Shown piece after piece: positions 23,959-32,704 of a stretch of 64,000 nucleotides of DNA (positions are counted from its first letter, which is position 1; every line of letters starts with the position of its first letter). The position numbers and the translations under genes are program-made. The notes under the pieces were generated by a model. It did not search any database. It worked only from the letters and a program-made list of their open reading frames with translations, and had not been told where the DNA came from. Where the stretch lies: positions 2,764,001 to 2,828,000 of the forward strand of contig NZ_CP041636.1 of NCBI RefSeq assembly GCF_007197755.1, in the 5' to 3' direction. The stretch is from Ferrovibrio terrae. GTDB taxonomy: Bacteria; Pseudomonadota; Alphaproteobacteria; Ferrovibrionales; Ferrovibrionaceae.

Positions 23959-25887
23959 TTACTGGCAGGAGAGGCACTCGTCGTAATCGACTGCTTCGCG
24001 CGGACCGCCGCCCGCAGCTGCAGCGGCCGCCATTGCGGCGAGCGGCAGTTCCACCTGCGGCGGCACGCCCATCGGACGTTCGCCCTCGTTGACCTTGCCG
24101 TTCAGCGGGATCGAAACCACGTTGGTCACAGCCTTTTCCGCCACGCCCTTGCCCGACACCGTCTCGGCGCGCTGGATCGACAGCGAGCGGCAGTAGTAGA
24201 GGCTCTTCACGCCCTTCTTCCAGGCCTGGAAGTGGATCTGGTGCAGGTCGCGCTTGTGCACGTTGGCCGGCAGGAAGATGTTCAGGCTCTGCGCCTGGCA
24301 GATGTAGGGCGTGCGGTCGGCCGCGAGATCGATCAGCCAGCGCTGGTCAATCTCGAAGGCGGTCTTGAACACGGCCTTCTCGTCATCCGACAGGAAGTCG
24401 AGATGCTGCACCGAGCCACCGTTGGTGGTGATCGACGACCAGGTGTCGACATCGTTCTTCTCATACTGCTCCAGCGTCTTCTCGAGATAGCGGTTGCGCA
24501 CCGAGAAGGAGCCCGACAGCGTCTTGTGCGTGAAGGCATTGGCCACGTTCGGCTCGATGCCTGGCGAGGCGCCACCGGCGATGATCGAGATCGAGGCGGT
24601 CGGCGCAATCGCGATCTTGTGCGAGAAGCGCTCCATGATGCCGTATTCGGCGGCATCCAGGCAGGCGCCGCGTTCTTCGGCCAGCTTGCGCGAAGCAGTG
24701 TCGGACTGTTCCTTCACATGCTTGAAGATGGTGCGGTTCCACACCTTGGCCATCACGCTTTCCCACGGCACGCCATTGGCCTGCAGGAAGGAGTGGAAGC
24801 CCATCACGCCCAGGCCGATCGAACGCTCGCGCTCGGCGGCATAGCGCGCCTTGCTCATGCTGTCGGGCGCATTGGCGATGAAGTCGCTCAGCACGTTGTC
24901 GAGGAAGCGCAGGCAGTCCTCGATGAACAGCGGATGCTCTTTCCACTCGTGGAAGTATTCGAGGTTGAGCGACGACAGGCAGCACACGGCCGTGCGCTGC
25001 TGGCCATGGTGATCGATGCCGGTCGGCAGCGTGATTTCGCTGCACAGGTTCGAGGTCTTGACGCGCAGGCCGGCCAGCTTGTGATGCTCGGGCAGGGCGC
25101 GGTTCACATGGTCGATATAGACCAGGTAGGGCTCGCCGGTCTCGATCCGGGCGGTGAGGATGCGGATCCACAGCGCGCGGGCCGAGACAGTGCGCTGCAC
25201 GGTCTGGTCATGCGGGCTCAGCAGGGCCCACTGCTCGTCGGCTTCCACGGCCCGCATGAAGGCGTCCGAGATCAGGATGCCGTTATGCAGGTTCAGCGCC
25301 TTGCGGTTCGGGTCGCCGCCGGTCGGGCGGCGGATTTCGATGAATTCCTCGATTTCCGGATGGTCGACGGGCAGGTAGCAGGCGGCCGAGCCACGGCGCA
25401 GCGAACCCTGGCTGATCGCCAGCGTCAGGCTGTCCATGACGCGGATGAAGGGGATGATGCCCGAGGTCTTGCCGTTCTGACCGACCTTTTCGCCGATCGA
25501 ACGCAGGTTGCCCCAGTAGCTGCCGATGCCGCCGCCGCGCGCCGCCAGCCAGACATTCTCGTTCCACAGGCCGAGGATGCCGTCGAGGCTGTCGTTGGCT
25601 TCGTTCAGGAAGCAGCTGATCGGCAGGCCGCGGTTGGTGCCGCCATTCGACAGCACCGGCGTCGCCGGCATGAACCAGAGCTTGCTGATGTAGCTGTACA
25701 TGCGCTGGGCATGCGCCGTGTCGTCGGCATAGTGACCGGCCACGCGGGCGAACAGGTCCTGGTAGGACTCGCCGGGCAGCAGATAACGGTCATCCAGGGT
25801 GGCCTTGCCGAAATCGGTGAGGAGGCGGTCGCGGCTGCGGTCAACGTCGATACGAATGCCGCGTTCGGTCTGCAGAGTATTGAGCAC
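23959..25887 (-). CDS. nrdA: class Ia ribonucleoside-diphosphate reductase, alpha subunit
   Basis: 642 aa; GTG at 25887 is chosen because AAGGGGA precedes it and the product then begins VLNTLQTERGIRID, the usual start of alphaproteobacterial NrdA. Active-site features: SNLCSEITLPTG (thiyl-radical region), PTASISIIAGGASPGIEPN, the flexible loop FSVRNRYLEKTLEQYE, and the C-terminal redox pair YDECLSCQ. It binds and reduces ribonucleoside diphosphates; NrdB (11124-12083) supplies the radical. No N-terminal ATP-cone is seen, so dATP feedback through that domain is probably absent. It lies about 12 kb from nrdB. Confidence 0.92.
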   Translation of the reverse strand: MLNTLQTERGIRIDVDRSRDRLLTDFGKATLDDRYLLPGESYQDLFARVAGHYADDTAHAQRMYSYISKLWFMPATPVLSNGGTNRGLPISCFLNEANDSLDGILGLWNENVWLAARGGGIGSYWGNLRSIGEKVGQNGKTSGIIPFIRVMDSLTLAISQGSLRRGSAACYLPVDHPEIEEFIEIRRPTGGDPNRKALNLHNGILISDAFMRAVEADEQWALLSPHDQTVQRTVSARALWIRILTARIETGEPYLVYIDHVNRALPEHHKLAGLRVKTSNLCSEITLPTGIDHHGQQRTAVCCLSSLNLEYFHEWKEHPLFIEDCLRFLDNVLSDFIANAPDSMSKARYAAERERSIGLGVMGFHSFLQANGVPWESVMAKVWNRTIFKHVKEQSDTASRKLAEERGACLDAAEYGIMERFSHKIAIAPTASISIIAGGASPGIEPNVANAFTHKTLSGSFSVRNRYLEKTLEQYEKNDVDTWSSITTNGGSVQHLDFLSDDEKAVFKTAFEIDQRWLIDLAADRTPYICQAQSLNIFLPANVHKRDLHQIHFQAWKKGVKSLYYCRSLSIQRAETVSGKGVAEKAVTNVVSIPLNGKVNEGERPMGVPPQVELPLAAMAAAAAAGGGPREAVDYDECLSCQ

Positions 25888-26093
25888 GGATTGTGTCCCC
25901 TTATTTATCGCGGTCGGGGTTTCGCCATTGCGGGGCCCGACCGGCCGTAGATCATGAATCTCAAGGTTCCGTCCGTTGCTCTGTCCCGGCGGCCGCGCAC
26001 CCCGCCCTTTCACCCTCGAAATCCCACAAAAAAGGCCCCAGATCGGGCTTTCGAGAGCGGCGCAGCGTCGTCACGAAACAGGTCCAACGAACA

Positions 26094-26134
26094 CAACATA
26101 TGGTACTCACGGTTAAGGGAGGGTCAATACAGTG
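26094..26134. promoter_or_regulatory. tandem NrdR boxes upstream of nrdA
   Basis: Two cores, CAACATATGG (26094-26103) and CAATACAGTG (26125-26134), match the NrdR core CWATATATWG at 8 positions each and are spaced exactly 31 bp start to start, the three-helical-turn spacing expected for tandem NrdR boxes. The pair is about 210-250 bp upstream of the GTG at 25887. The intergenic region 25888-26460 otherwise shows DnaA-box-like words (TTATCCCCG and CTATCCACA near 26244-26262) and the start of the coiled-coil gene. Confidence 0.45.
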
Positions 26135-26460
26135 TATGTGACACGACTGTAAAAAAACTTATTGACGGACTCAGCGCAGCGTGAACCCCCTGATTTTATG
26201 CCGTGTCGCGCACGGAGGGCATTTTTCGGGGGTCGCGAAAATCTTATCCCCGCTATCCACAGGGGCCGATTCACGGCTCGGATGCAGTGGATATAGAGGC
26301 CGCAGGCAAGGCTGCGTTAACCATTGGGACCCTAAATATTGTGTGCTACCGGCGCGCGTTTTCCGTCGCGGGCCGGTCGTTGTGTGTTTCAATGCGTGAA
26401 GATGACGCGATCCGACCGGGCCTGGACACCGATTCCTGAGCCCCGACGGGGGAGGTTGCG

Positions 26461-29400
26461 ATGCTGATCAAACATCCGCGTGCCGATATGGCCGCCAATG
26501 CCGCGAAATCGGCGAGCGAACAGGCGATTGGCGAGGCCGAGGGCCGGGCCGCCGCCCTGGTCGGTACGCCCATGCTGGAGCGTCGCCGCCAGATCATGGT
26601 TGGCGTGGGTGCGGGCATCAGCCTGCTCTGGATCATCTTCTGTGTCAGCTACATCAACAGCTCGATCGGCTGGACCAACCTGTGGCATGCGCTGCCGCAC
26701 GAGATCGGCGCCTTCATCGCCGGTGTCGCCGCGCCGCTCGCCTTCCTCTGGCTGATGCTGCTCAACATGTGGCGTGGCATGGCGATCAAGCGCCAGTCCG
26801 CCGCCCTGCATGAGCTGCTGCTCGACCTGAGCTATCCCACCCCGGAAGCCGAACGCCGCGTCTCGGCGCTGGCCGGCGCACTGCGTCGTCAGGCGCGCGA
26901 GATGGAAGAGGCCGCGCAGTCGGCCACCGCGCAGATCGCCACCCTGGGTGAAACCATGGCCGGCCAGCAGCAGGAACTGCTGGCTGCGGCCAGCGGCGCC
27001 CGTGAGCAGGTCGCCCAGCAGGCGCGCCAGATTACCGGCACGCTGCACCAGTCCTCGCAGTCGCTGCTGTCGGCTGCCGAACAGGTCAACCGCGATCTCG
27101 ACAATACCGTGAAGGGCCTCGCCGGCCGCTTCGAGGAGCAGAGTCGCGCGCTGGTCGATGCCGCCGACAAGGTCGGCACCGAAATGAATTCCAAGGTCAC
27201 CGGTCTGGGCCAGACCGTCTCGACCCAGGCGCAGGTGCTGCTGCAGGCTGCCGATGTGATCGTGCGCGAGGTGGAAACCGCCCGCGGCATCTTCCAGGGC
27301 AAGGCCACCGAGATCGCCCGCATTACATCTGCCATCCAGTTCCAGAATGATCGCGTCGACGAACTGTCGCGCCGCCATGGCGAGCTGATGGACCAGGCCG
27401 TGACCCGCGCCGCCGAAGTGGCGCAGCAGATCACCGAGCAGCTCGAACACAAGATCGTTGCGCTCGAACAGGCTGTCACCCGCGCCGGCGGCGAAGCCGG
27501 CCGCATCGGCCTTGGCTTTGCCGAAAGCGCCCAGATCATCACCACGGCTGCCGAAGTCACGGTGGCGCGCGCCACTGCAGCCAGCGAAAGCTTCGGCCGC
27601 GAGACCCTGGTGTTCAGCAATGCCAGCCAGAAGGTGATCGACACCGCCGAGGCCGCCGGCACCGTGTTGCGCGAGCGCGTGCGCGAGATCGAGCATGCCA
27701 CCGGCACCACGATCAGCCGCATCCGCGACATCGGCGAAACCATTCGCTCGGAAGTCGGCGCGCTCGACGACCAGGGCGCTCGCGTGGCCGAACGGCTGCG
27801 CGTTTCCAGTGACGACATGCGCACCCGCACCAGCGCGCTGGAACAGGCAGGCGCCGGCGCGACGCGCCAGGCCGATGCCTTTGCCGAGGCCGCAACCCAG
27901 GCCGAACAGCGCCTCAAGCTCACCGGCGACCTCGTGCGCCATCAGGCCGACCAGCTCGGCTCTGCCGCCGAACTGGCCGACCAGCGTCTGGCCCAGGCCG
28001 GCGATGCGCTGCGCCGCGAAGGCGCCAGCATGACGCAGACCCTGCAGCAGATTGCCGACCGAGCCATGCGCACCGGCGACGAGCTGAAGCAGCGCGCCGA
28101 CACGCTGGATGAAACCGCAGGCCGTGCGCTGTCCAAGATCGGTGAGGCCGATGACAGCATCCGTTCGCGCATCGAGACGCTGGCCCAGTCGGGCCGTGAT
28201 GCCACCGCCATGGCGGCGCAGGTGCAGGACACCATGCAGCAGGCCAATGCATTGCTGGCGCAGGCCGCCCAGCGCACCGACGACCAGATCGGCGCCGCCG
28301 GCGCATTGCTGCGCGGCCATGCCGAGCAGTTCGGCATCACCATCGATGGCGTTGCCAGGCGCATCACCGAAACCGGCACTGCCGTGCGCGATCAGGTGGA
28401 CGGTCTCGACCAGGCCGCCGCCCGCACGGCCCAGCGCCTGCGTTCGGCCGGCGAGAGCGCCGGTCAGGATGCCGTGCAATTGCAGTCCGCCGCCGAACGC
28501 GCCTCGCAGCGCCTGCATCAGGTCAGCGAGACCGCGCAGATTCAGGCTCATGCTTTGAGCGCCGCGTCGGAACGTGCGGCGATGGAATCCCAGCTTGCCG
28601 GCAGCGCCGCACAGGCGCGCGCCAAGGATCTGCAGGATCTGGCCCTGAAGGTGGCCGAGGCGATGGCGACGCTGGCTGAACGGGCCACGGCGCAGACCTC
28701 GGCACTGCTGGCCATGAGCGACAAGGCGCAGATCGAGACGCAGGCGCTCAATGCCGCCGCGGAGAAGGCGACCGGCAGTATCAACACCGCTGGCGACACC
28801 GCGCGCATCCGTTCCGTCGAACTGGGCGATGCGGCGCAGAGCGTGGTCGATCGCACGCTGGAACTGCGCAGCACCATCCACGAACAGGCCGGCGCGCTCA
28901 CCTCGCTGTCGTCCGAACTCACCCGTCAGGCCGAAAGCATCCGCGAGAACTTCCGCGGCCGTGTGCAGGAACTGGCCGAGGCGTCGGATGCGGCAATCCT
29001 CAAGACCGCCAATATCGGCGACAGCTTCCGCCGCCAGGCGACGGAAGTCGCCCGCGTGTCGGACGAAGCCGTTACCCGCGTCGAGCAGGTCGGCGCGACC
29101 TTCGATGCGCGCGCCCGCGAGATCAACCTCGCGGTGGGCAACGCCTCGGGCCGCATCGACGATGCCAGCGAAGTGCTGCGCAACCGTACGCGCGAACTGG
29201 CCAATATCGTTGAAGACGCGATGAAGCAGACCGACCGGATGAGCGACGGTTTCCGCCGCCAGGCCGACGAGGTCGATACGCGCGCCGCACGCCTGTCGGA
29301 AAAGGTCACCGAGATCGGCGAACGCATGGCGCGCACCGGCACCGAGTTCGGCGCCGTGACCGACCGCGCCAGCGCACGCGCCGCCGAAACCGCCGAGACG

Positions 29401-29931
29401 CTGGGCCAGCGCGCGCAGGAACTGGCCTCGGCCGCAGCACGCGCCGCCAGCGAGGCAGCCTCTGCCGAAGCCAGCCTCAAGGCCGATGCCAAGGCGCTGG
29501 CCGAAGCCGCCCGCACCGCGAGCGTGGAAGCCGAATCCTTGCGCAAGGCGACGCAGGCGCTGCGCGGCGAGCAGTTCCTCAAGACGGCAGCGTTTATCAC
29601 CGGGCACCTCAACTCGATGGCCATCGACATTTCGCGCCTGCTGAATCGCGACCTGTCGGAAGAACTGTGGCGCCGCTACTACAAGGGCGAGCGCGGCCTG
29701 TTCACCCGCAAGCTGATCGACCAGCGCGACCTCGACAAGATCCGTGGCAAGTATCAGGAGAACGGCGAGTTCCGCGACTTCACGGATCGTTACGTGGCCG
29801 AATTCGAGCGCGTGCTGGCCGGCGCCAAGGGCGTGGAACACGAGGAATTGCTGACCTCGGCCTTCGTCACCGCCGATATCGGCAAGGTCTATCTGCTGCT
29901 GCGCGAGGCGGTGGGCAAGTCGAGGCAGTAG
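26461..29931 (+). CDS. TipN-like giant coiled-coil membrane protein
   Basis: 1156 aa. Two transmembrane helices near residues 45-65 (IMVGVGAGISLLWIIFCVSYI) and 83-100, followed by about 950 residues of Ala/Gln/Glu-rich heptad repeats (apolipoprotein/MukB-like composition). The last 130 residues form a distinct domain (EQFLKTAAFITGHLNSMAID, RYYKGERGLFTRKL) found at the end of alphaproteobacterial polarity proteins such as TipN. A role in pole marking or membrane-anchored scaffolding is inferred, not shown. ATG at 26461 follows GGGGGAGG. A terminator-like hairpin follows immediately inside the next gene. Confidence 0.7.
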   Translation: MLIKHPRADMAANAAKSASEQAIGEAEGRAAALVGTPMLERRRQIMVGVGAGISLLWIIFCVSYINSSIGWTNLWHALPHEIGAFIAGVAAPLAFLWLMLLNMWRGMAIKRQSAALHELLLDLSYPTPEAERRVSALAGALRRQAREMEEAAQSATAQIATLGETMAGQQQELLAAASGAREQVAQQARQITGTLHQSSQSLLSAAEQVNRDLDNTVKGLAGRFEEQSRALVDAADKVGTEMNSKVTGLGQTVSTQAQVLLQAADVIVREVETARGIFQGKATEIARITSAIQFQNDRVDELSRRHGELMDQAVTRAAEVAQQITEQLEHKIVALEQAVTRAGGEAGRIGLGFAESAQIITTAAEVTVARATAASESFGRETLVFSNASQKVIDTAEAAGTVLRERVREIEHATGTTISRIRDIGETIRSEVGALDDQGARVAERLRVSSDDMRTRTSALEQAGAGATRQADAFAEAATQAEQRLKLTGDLVRHQADQLGSAAELADQRLAQAGDALRREGASMTQTLQQIADRAMRTGDELKQRADTLDETAGRALSKIGEADDSIRSRIETLAQSGRDATAMAAQVQDTMQQANALLAQAAQRTDDQIGAAGALLRGHAEQFGITIDGVARRITETGTAVRDQVDGLDQAAARTAQRLRSAGESAGQDAVQLQSAAERASQRLHQVSETAQIQAHALSAASERAAMESQLAGSAAQARAKDLQDLALKVAEAMATLAERATAQTSALLAMSDKAQIETQALNAAAEKATGSINTAGDTARIRSVELGDAAQSVVDRTLELRSTIHEQAGALTSLSSELTRQAESIRENFRGRVQELAEASDAAILKTANIGDSFRRQATEVARVSDEAVTRVEQVGATFDARAREINLAVGNASGRIDDASEVLRNRTRELANIVEDAMKQTDRMSDGFRRQADEVDTRAARLSEKVTEIGERMARTGTEFGAVTDRASARAAETAETLGQRAQELASAAARAASEAASAEASLKADAKALAEAARTASVEAESLRKATQALRGEQFLKTAAFITGHLNSMAIDISRLLNRDLSEELWRRYYKGERGLFTRKLIDQRDLDKIRGKYQENGEFRDFTDRYVAEFERVLAGAKGVEHEELLTSAFVTADIGKVYLLLREAVGKSRQ

Positions 29932-29946
29932 GGTTATGCTTCGCTC

Positions 29947-30810
29947 ATGAGCGAGAAAACCTCTCTGAAAGATTGGATCGGCGGCCAGGAAGAGGCCGCC
30001 GATCTTTTTTTGCCCGAACGCAGCCAGGCCCTGGCGCGCGCGCTGGATCAGCCCGACGACGCGCTGGCCGACGGCGCGCCGCTGCCGCCGCTGCGTCACT
30101 GGCTGCATTTCTGGCAGCCGCTGCCGCGCGCCAAACTTGGCCGCGACGGGCATCCGGCTTTGGGCGGCTTCCTGCCCGATGTGAGCAAATTCTGGGGCGG
30201 CAGCCAGACGCGGCGCATGTGGGCCGGCAGCCGGCTGGAGTTTCATCGCCCGCTGTCGCTCGGCATGCCGACGCGGCGGTTGTCGACGATTGAGTCGGTG
30301 GAAGAGAAAAACGGCCGCAGCGGCCGGCTGGTCTTTGTCACCGTGCGGCACGACATCTTCGATGCCGATACCGTGGCCGTCACGGACCGTCATGACATCG
30401 TCTATCGCGAAGAACTGCCCGGCACCGCGCTGCCCGAACCGGACACGGCGTCAGGAGACTATCAGTGGGTGTCGCGTTTCACCGCCGATCCGGTGCTGCT
30501 GTTCCGCTACTCGGCGCTGACCTATAACGGCCACCGCATCCATTACGACCGCGACTATGCGCGAGATGTCGAAGGCTATCGCGGCCTGGTCGTGCATGGC
30601 CCGCTGCTGGCGACCCTGCTGGTCGATTTCGCCGCCAGCCTGCGGCCGGGACAGGTACTGCAGAAATTCAAATTCCGCGGCCGGCGCCCGGTGATCGACG
30701 GCCAGCCGTTCCAGCTGCGCGCGAACACGGCCCATGATGGCGCGCTTAACCTGTGGATCGCCGATGCCGATGATGCGCTGGCGATGACGGCGGAGGCGGA
30801 ATTCGCCTGA
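29947..30810 (+). CDS. MaoC-like hydratase (HTD2 / mesaconyl-C4-CoA hydratase-like)
   Basis: 287 aa double-hotdog protein. N-terminus (LKDWIGGQEEAADLFLP...PLPPLRHWLHFW) and the C-terminal hotdog (YNGHRIHYDRDYARDVEGYR, with the hydratase catalytic Asp/His region; GLVVHGPLLATLLV) match the family of mesaconyl-C4-CoA hydratases and HTD2 3-hydroxyacyl dehydratases. Cytoplasmic. It lies 15 bp after the coiled-coil gene. A perfect terminator-like hairpin overlaps its codons about 10-22. Confidence 0.75.
   Translation: MSEKTSLKDWIGGQEEAADLFLPERSQALARALDQPDDALADGAPLPPLRHWLHFWQPLPRAKLGRDGHPALGGFLPDVSKFWGGSQTRRMWAGSRLEFHRPLSLGMPTRRLSTIESVEEKNGRSGRLVFVTVRHDIFDADTVAVTDRHDIVYREELPGTALPEPDTASGDYQWVSRFTADPVLLFRYSALTYNGHRIHYDRDYARDVEGYRGLVVHGPLLATLLVDFAASLRPGQVLQKFKFRGRRPVIDGQPFQLRANTAHDGALNLWIADADDALAMTAEAEFA
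29976..30011 (+). terminator. intrinsic terminator embedded in the start of the hydratase gene
   Basis: Perfect 11-bp stem GATCGGCGGCC (29976-29986) and GGCCGCCGATC (29994-30004), loop of 7, followed by TTTTTTT (30005-30011). It is 45 bp past the stop of the coiled-coil gene, where its own terminator would be expected, yet it lies inside the coding frame of the next gene, whose encoded residues are family-conserved. Confidence 0.7.
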
Positions 30811-30813
30811 TGC

Positions 30814-32490
30814 TTACGGCACCACGCACTCGAAGCTGGCCGCAGCGTTGACGTCGCCGCTGCGATAGCGCGGGAACATCGGATAGCGGCACATCGGACG
30901 CGACGCGGTGATGGCAAAGGGCGGCGCCGTCTGGTGCGACGACTGCACCAGATCGCCCGGCGCCTGGCCCCGCTCGACCCAGTTGCTCACCACCTCCAGC
31001 ATGTCGACCGCCGAGGGCGCGCCGACGCCGACATGGTCGGCGCCCGGCGTGACGTACAGGCGCATGAAGCGATCTGTTGCCGGCTGGCCCATCTTGCTGA
31101 CGACGGACTGGTAATACTGGATGCCGGCATAAGGGCTCTGGGCATAGTCGGCCATCTGCTCGGCCACCACCAGCCTGCCGCCACGACCGGCAAACGCGCT
31201 CAGGTCGGGATTGGTGGAATCCATCAGGCTGGAAATCGCCTGCGCCCGCTCGGGGAAACTGGCGGGCGTATACTGGCGCGGATCGTAATTCGGATCGCGC
31301 GCCAGGAAATACTGGATGGCGCCGCTGCCATAGAGCCAGGCGCGGCTGCTCGCATTGGTGGCGGGCACGGTGGGCGGCGCCGTGCCGGTCTGCCAGCTGA
31401 CCCAGCCGCCGACCGGGCCGGTGCCGGTAGCGTCTTCGCCGCCGATGCCGAAGCCCGGATAGCTGCGCAAACCATTGGCAAGATCGAAGTTGAAGTTCAC
31501 CGAGCTGTGCAGCGTCTGCACGGCGCGGATTTCCGCGTCCGTCAGGCACATCGGATTGGCCGGGCCGGGACAGCGCAGCGAACTGACATTGAAGACGCGC
31601 TTGCAGCCCTCATGATCGCTGATGATGCCGTCCTTCAGGCCATCGCGGTCGTCGCAGGCATTGAGCGCGGCGCCGGCGATCTGCTTCACCTTGTCGGGGC
31701 TGATCCAGCCTTGCGTCAGCGCGATGCCCATGCGGGTGCCGGCAGCCTGGAGTCCGACCCAGTTGATCACCGGCACGCGGCTGAAGATGCCGTCAAAATC
31801 ACGCGGGTAGCGCTGCGCCATGGTCAGGCCTTCGCGGCCGCCTTCGGAACTGCCGAAGAAATACAGCTTCTCGGGTGCCTTGCCGTAGCGTCGCTTCATC
31901 AGCTCGACGGCGACATCGCGCACCTTCTTGTAGGAAGCATGCGAGAAGTTGACCAGTGCCTCGTCGTTCAGGGCAAAGGCCTGCAGCGGCACATTGGGCG
32001 CATTCTGGTGGCCGGAATCCGTACCATAGGTGACATAGCCGCGTGCCAGGGGATGCGGCCGGTCGGGCCGCGCGGCCGGCGGCATGCTCAAGCCGGTGAT
32101 CAGCGTGCCGTTGAAGCCGCCGCCGCCATATTGCAGCGAACGGCCATTCCAGTCGCTCGGCAGGTTGACCTGGAAGCGGATCGGCGGCGCCTGGGGATCG
32201 ACCGAGGCGATTGCGCCGATCACGCGGCAATGTTCGGGCATCGCCGGCACGATCATTTCGGGCGGCGTCGGGCGGAAGGGTGGATTGGTGATGGCAGCAG
32301 CGGGTGAGGCCGGCGTCAGCGTCGCGGACTCAATCGTCGCGCCGCGTGTCGGCAGGCCGATCAGCGCGGCATCGAGCGGAATGGCCATCGCGGCGCAGGC
32401 AGCAGTGGGATCGCGTGGCGTGGCGGCGCAACCAGTCAGGGCAATGGCGATGACAGACGCGGCCATGGCCGCTGTAAGGCGGGACGACAT
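30814..32490 (-). CDS. tannase/feruloyl-esterase family lipoprotein
   Basis: 558 aa. ATG at 32490 with GGAGG upstream. Lipoprotein signal peptide with lipobox ALTGC near residue 20. The alpha/beta-hydrolase nucleophile is in YFFGSSEGGREGL (about residue 190), and GADHVGVGAPSAVDML carries the catalytic His; the Asp is in the C-terminal third. The family cleaves ester bonds of gallates or ferulates; the substrate is unknown. Paired cysteines (CDDRDG...C) are typical of the family. Divergent from the MFS gene. Confidence 0.8.
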   Translation of the reverse strand: MSSRLTAAMAASVIAIALTGCAATPRDPTAACAAMAIPLDAALIGLPTRGATIESATLTPASPAAAITNPPFRPTPPEMIVPAMPEHCRVIGAIASVDPQAPPIRFQVNLPSDWNGRSLQYGGGGFNGTLITGLSMPPAARPDRPHPLARGYVTYGTDSGHQNAPNVPLQAFALNDEALVNFSHASYKKVRDVAVELMKRRYGKAPEKLYFFGSSEGGREGLTMAQRYPRDFDGIFSRVPVINWVGLQAAGTRMGIALTQGWISPDKVKQIAGAALNACDDRDGLKDGIISDHEGCKRVFNVSSLRCPGPANPMCLTDAEIRAVQTLHSSVNFNFDLANGLRSYPGFGIGGEDATGTGPVGGWVSWQTGTAPPTVPATNASSRAWLYGSGAIQYFLARDPNYDPRQYTPASFPERAQAISSLMDSTNPDLSAFAGRGGRLVVAEQMADYAQSPYAGIQYYQSVVSKMGQPATDRFMRLYVTPGADHVGVGAPSAVDMLEVVSNWVERGQAPGDLVQSSHQTAPPFAITASRPMCRYPMFPRYRSGDVNAAASFECVVP

Positions 32491-32611
32491 GAGTTCCTCC
32501 GCTGGTGCTCCGGTGGCGACCGCTTGCATGCGGCTTGACGATGAAGGCTAGGCGCAAGTCTGCCACGCGTCAAAACGAATACATGCTGCAGCACAGCAAT
32601 ATCATGCGAGA

Positions 32612-32624
32612 TGCGAATATCGCA
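32612..32624. promoter_or_regulatory. palindrome between tannase and MFS genes
   Basis: TGCGA-ATA-TCGCA, perfect 5-bp arms. It lies in the 214-bp gap between two divergent genes (tannase at 32490 and MFS at 32705), a likely place for a shared operator. The regulator is not identified. Confidence 0.3.
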
Positions 32625-32704
32625 CGCGGTGCGCAAGAAACTCATGCTAGCCTGCAACACCCGTTGTGGTTTGATTCGTTTCCTTTCTTCGCTCCCGTTT
32701 CACC

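Noticed and set aside
23938-25950. 670-codon plus frame over nrdA
   Set aside because: Antisense to an unambiguous nrdA; no domain visible.
26389-30393. 1334-codon open frame on the minus strand over the coiled-coil gene
   Set aside because: It lies antisense to a gene with clear transmembrane, coiled-coil and conserved C-terminal parts; its low-complexity Arg/Gly/His-rich product shows no domain. A codon-bias shadow.
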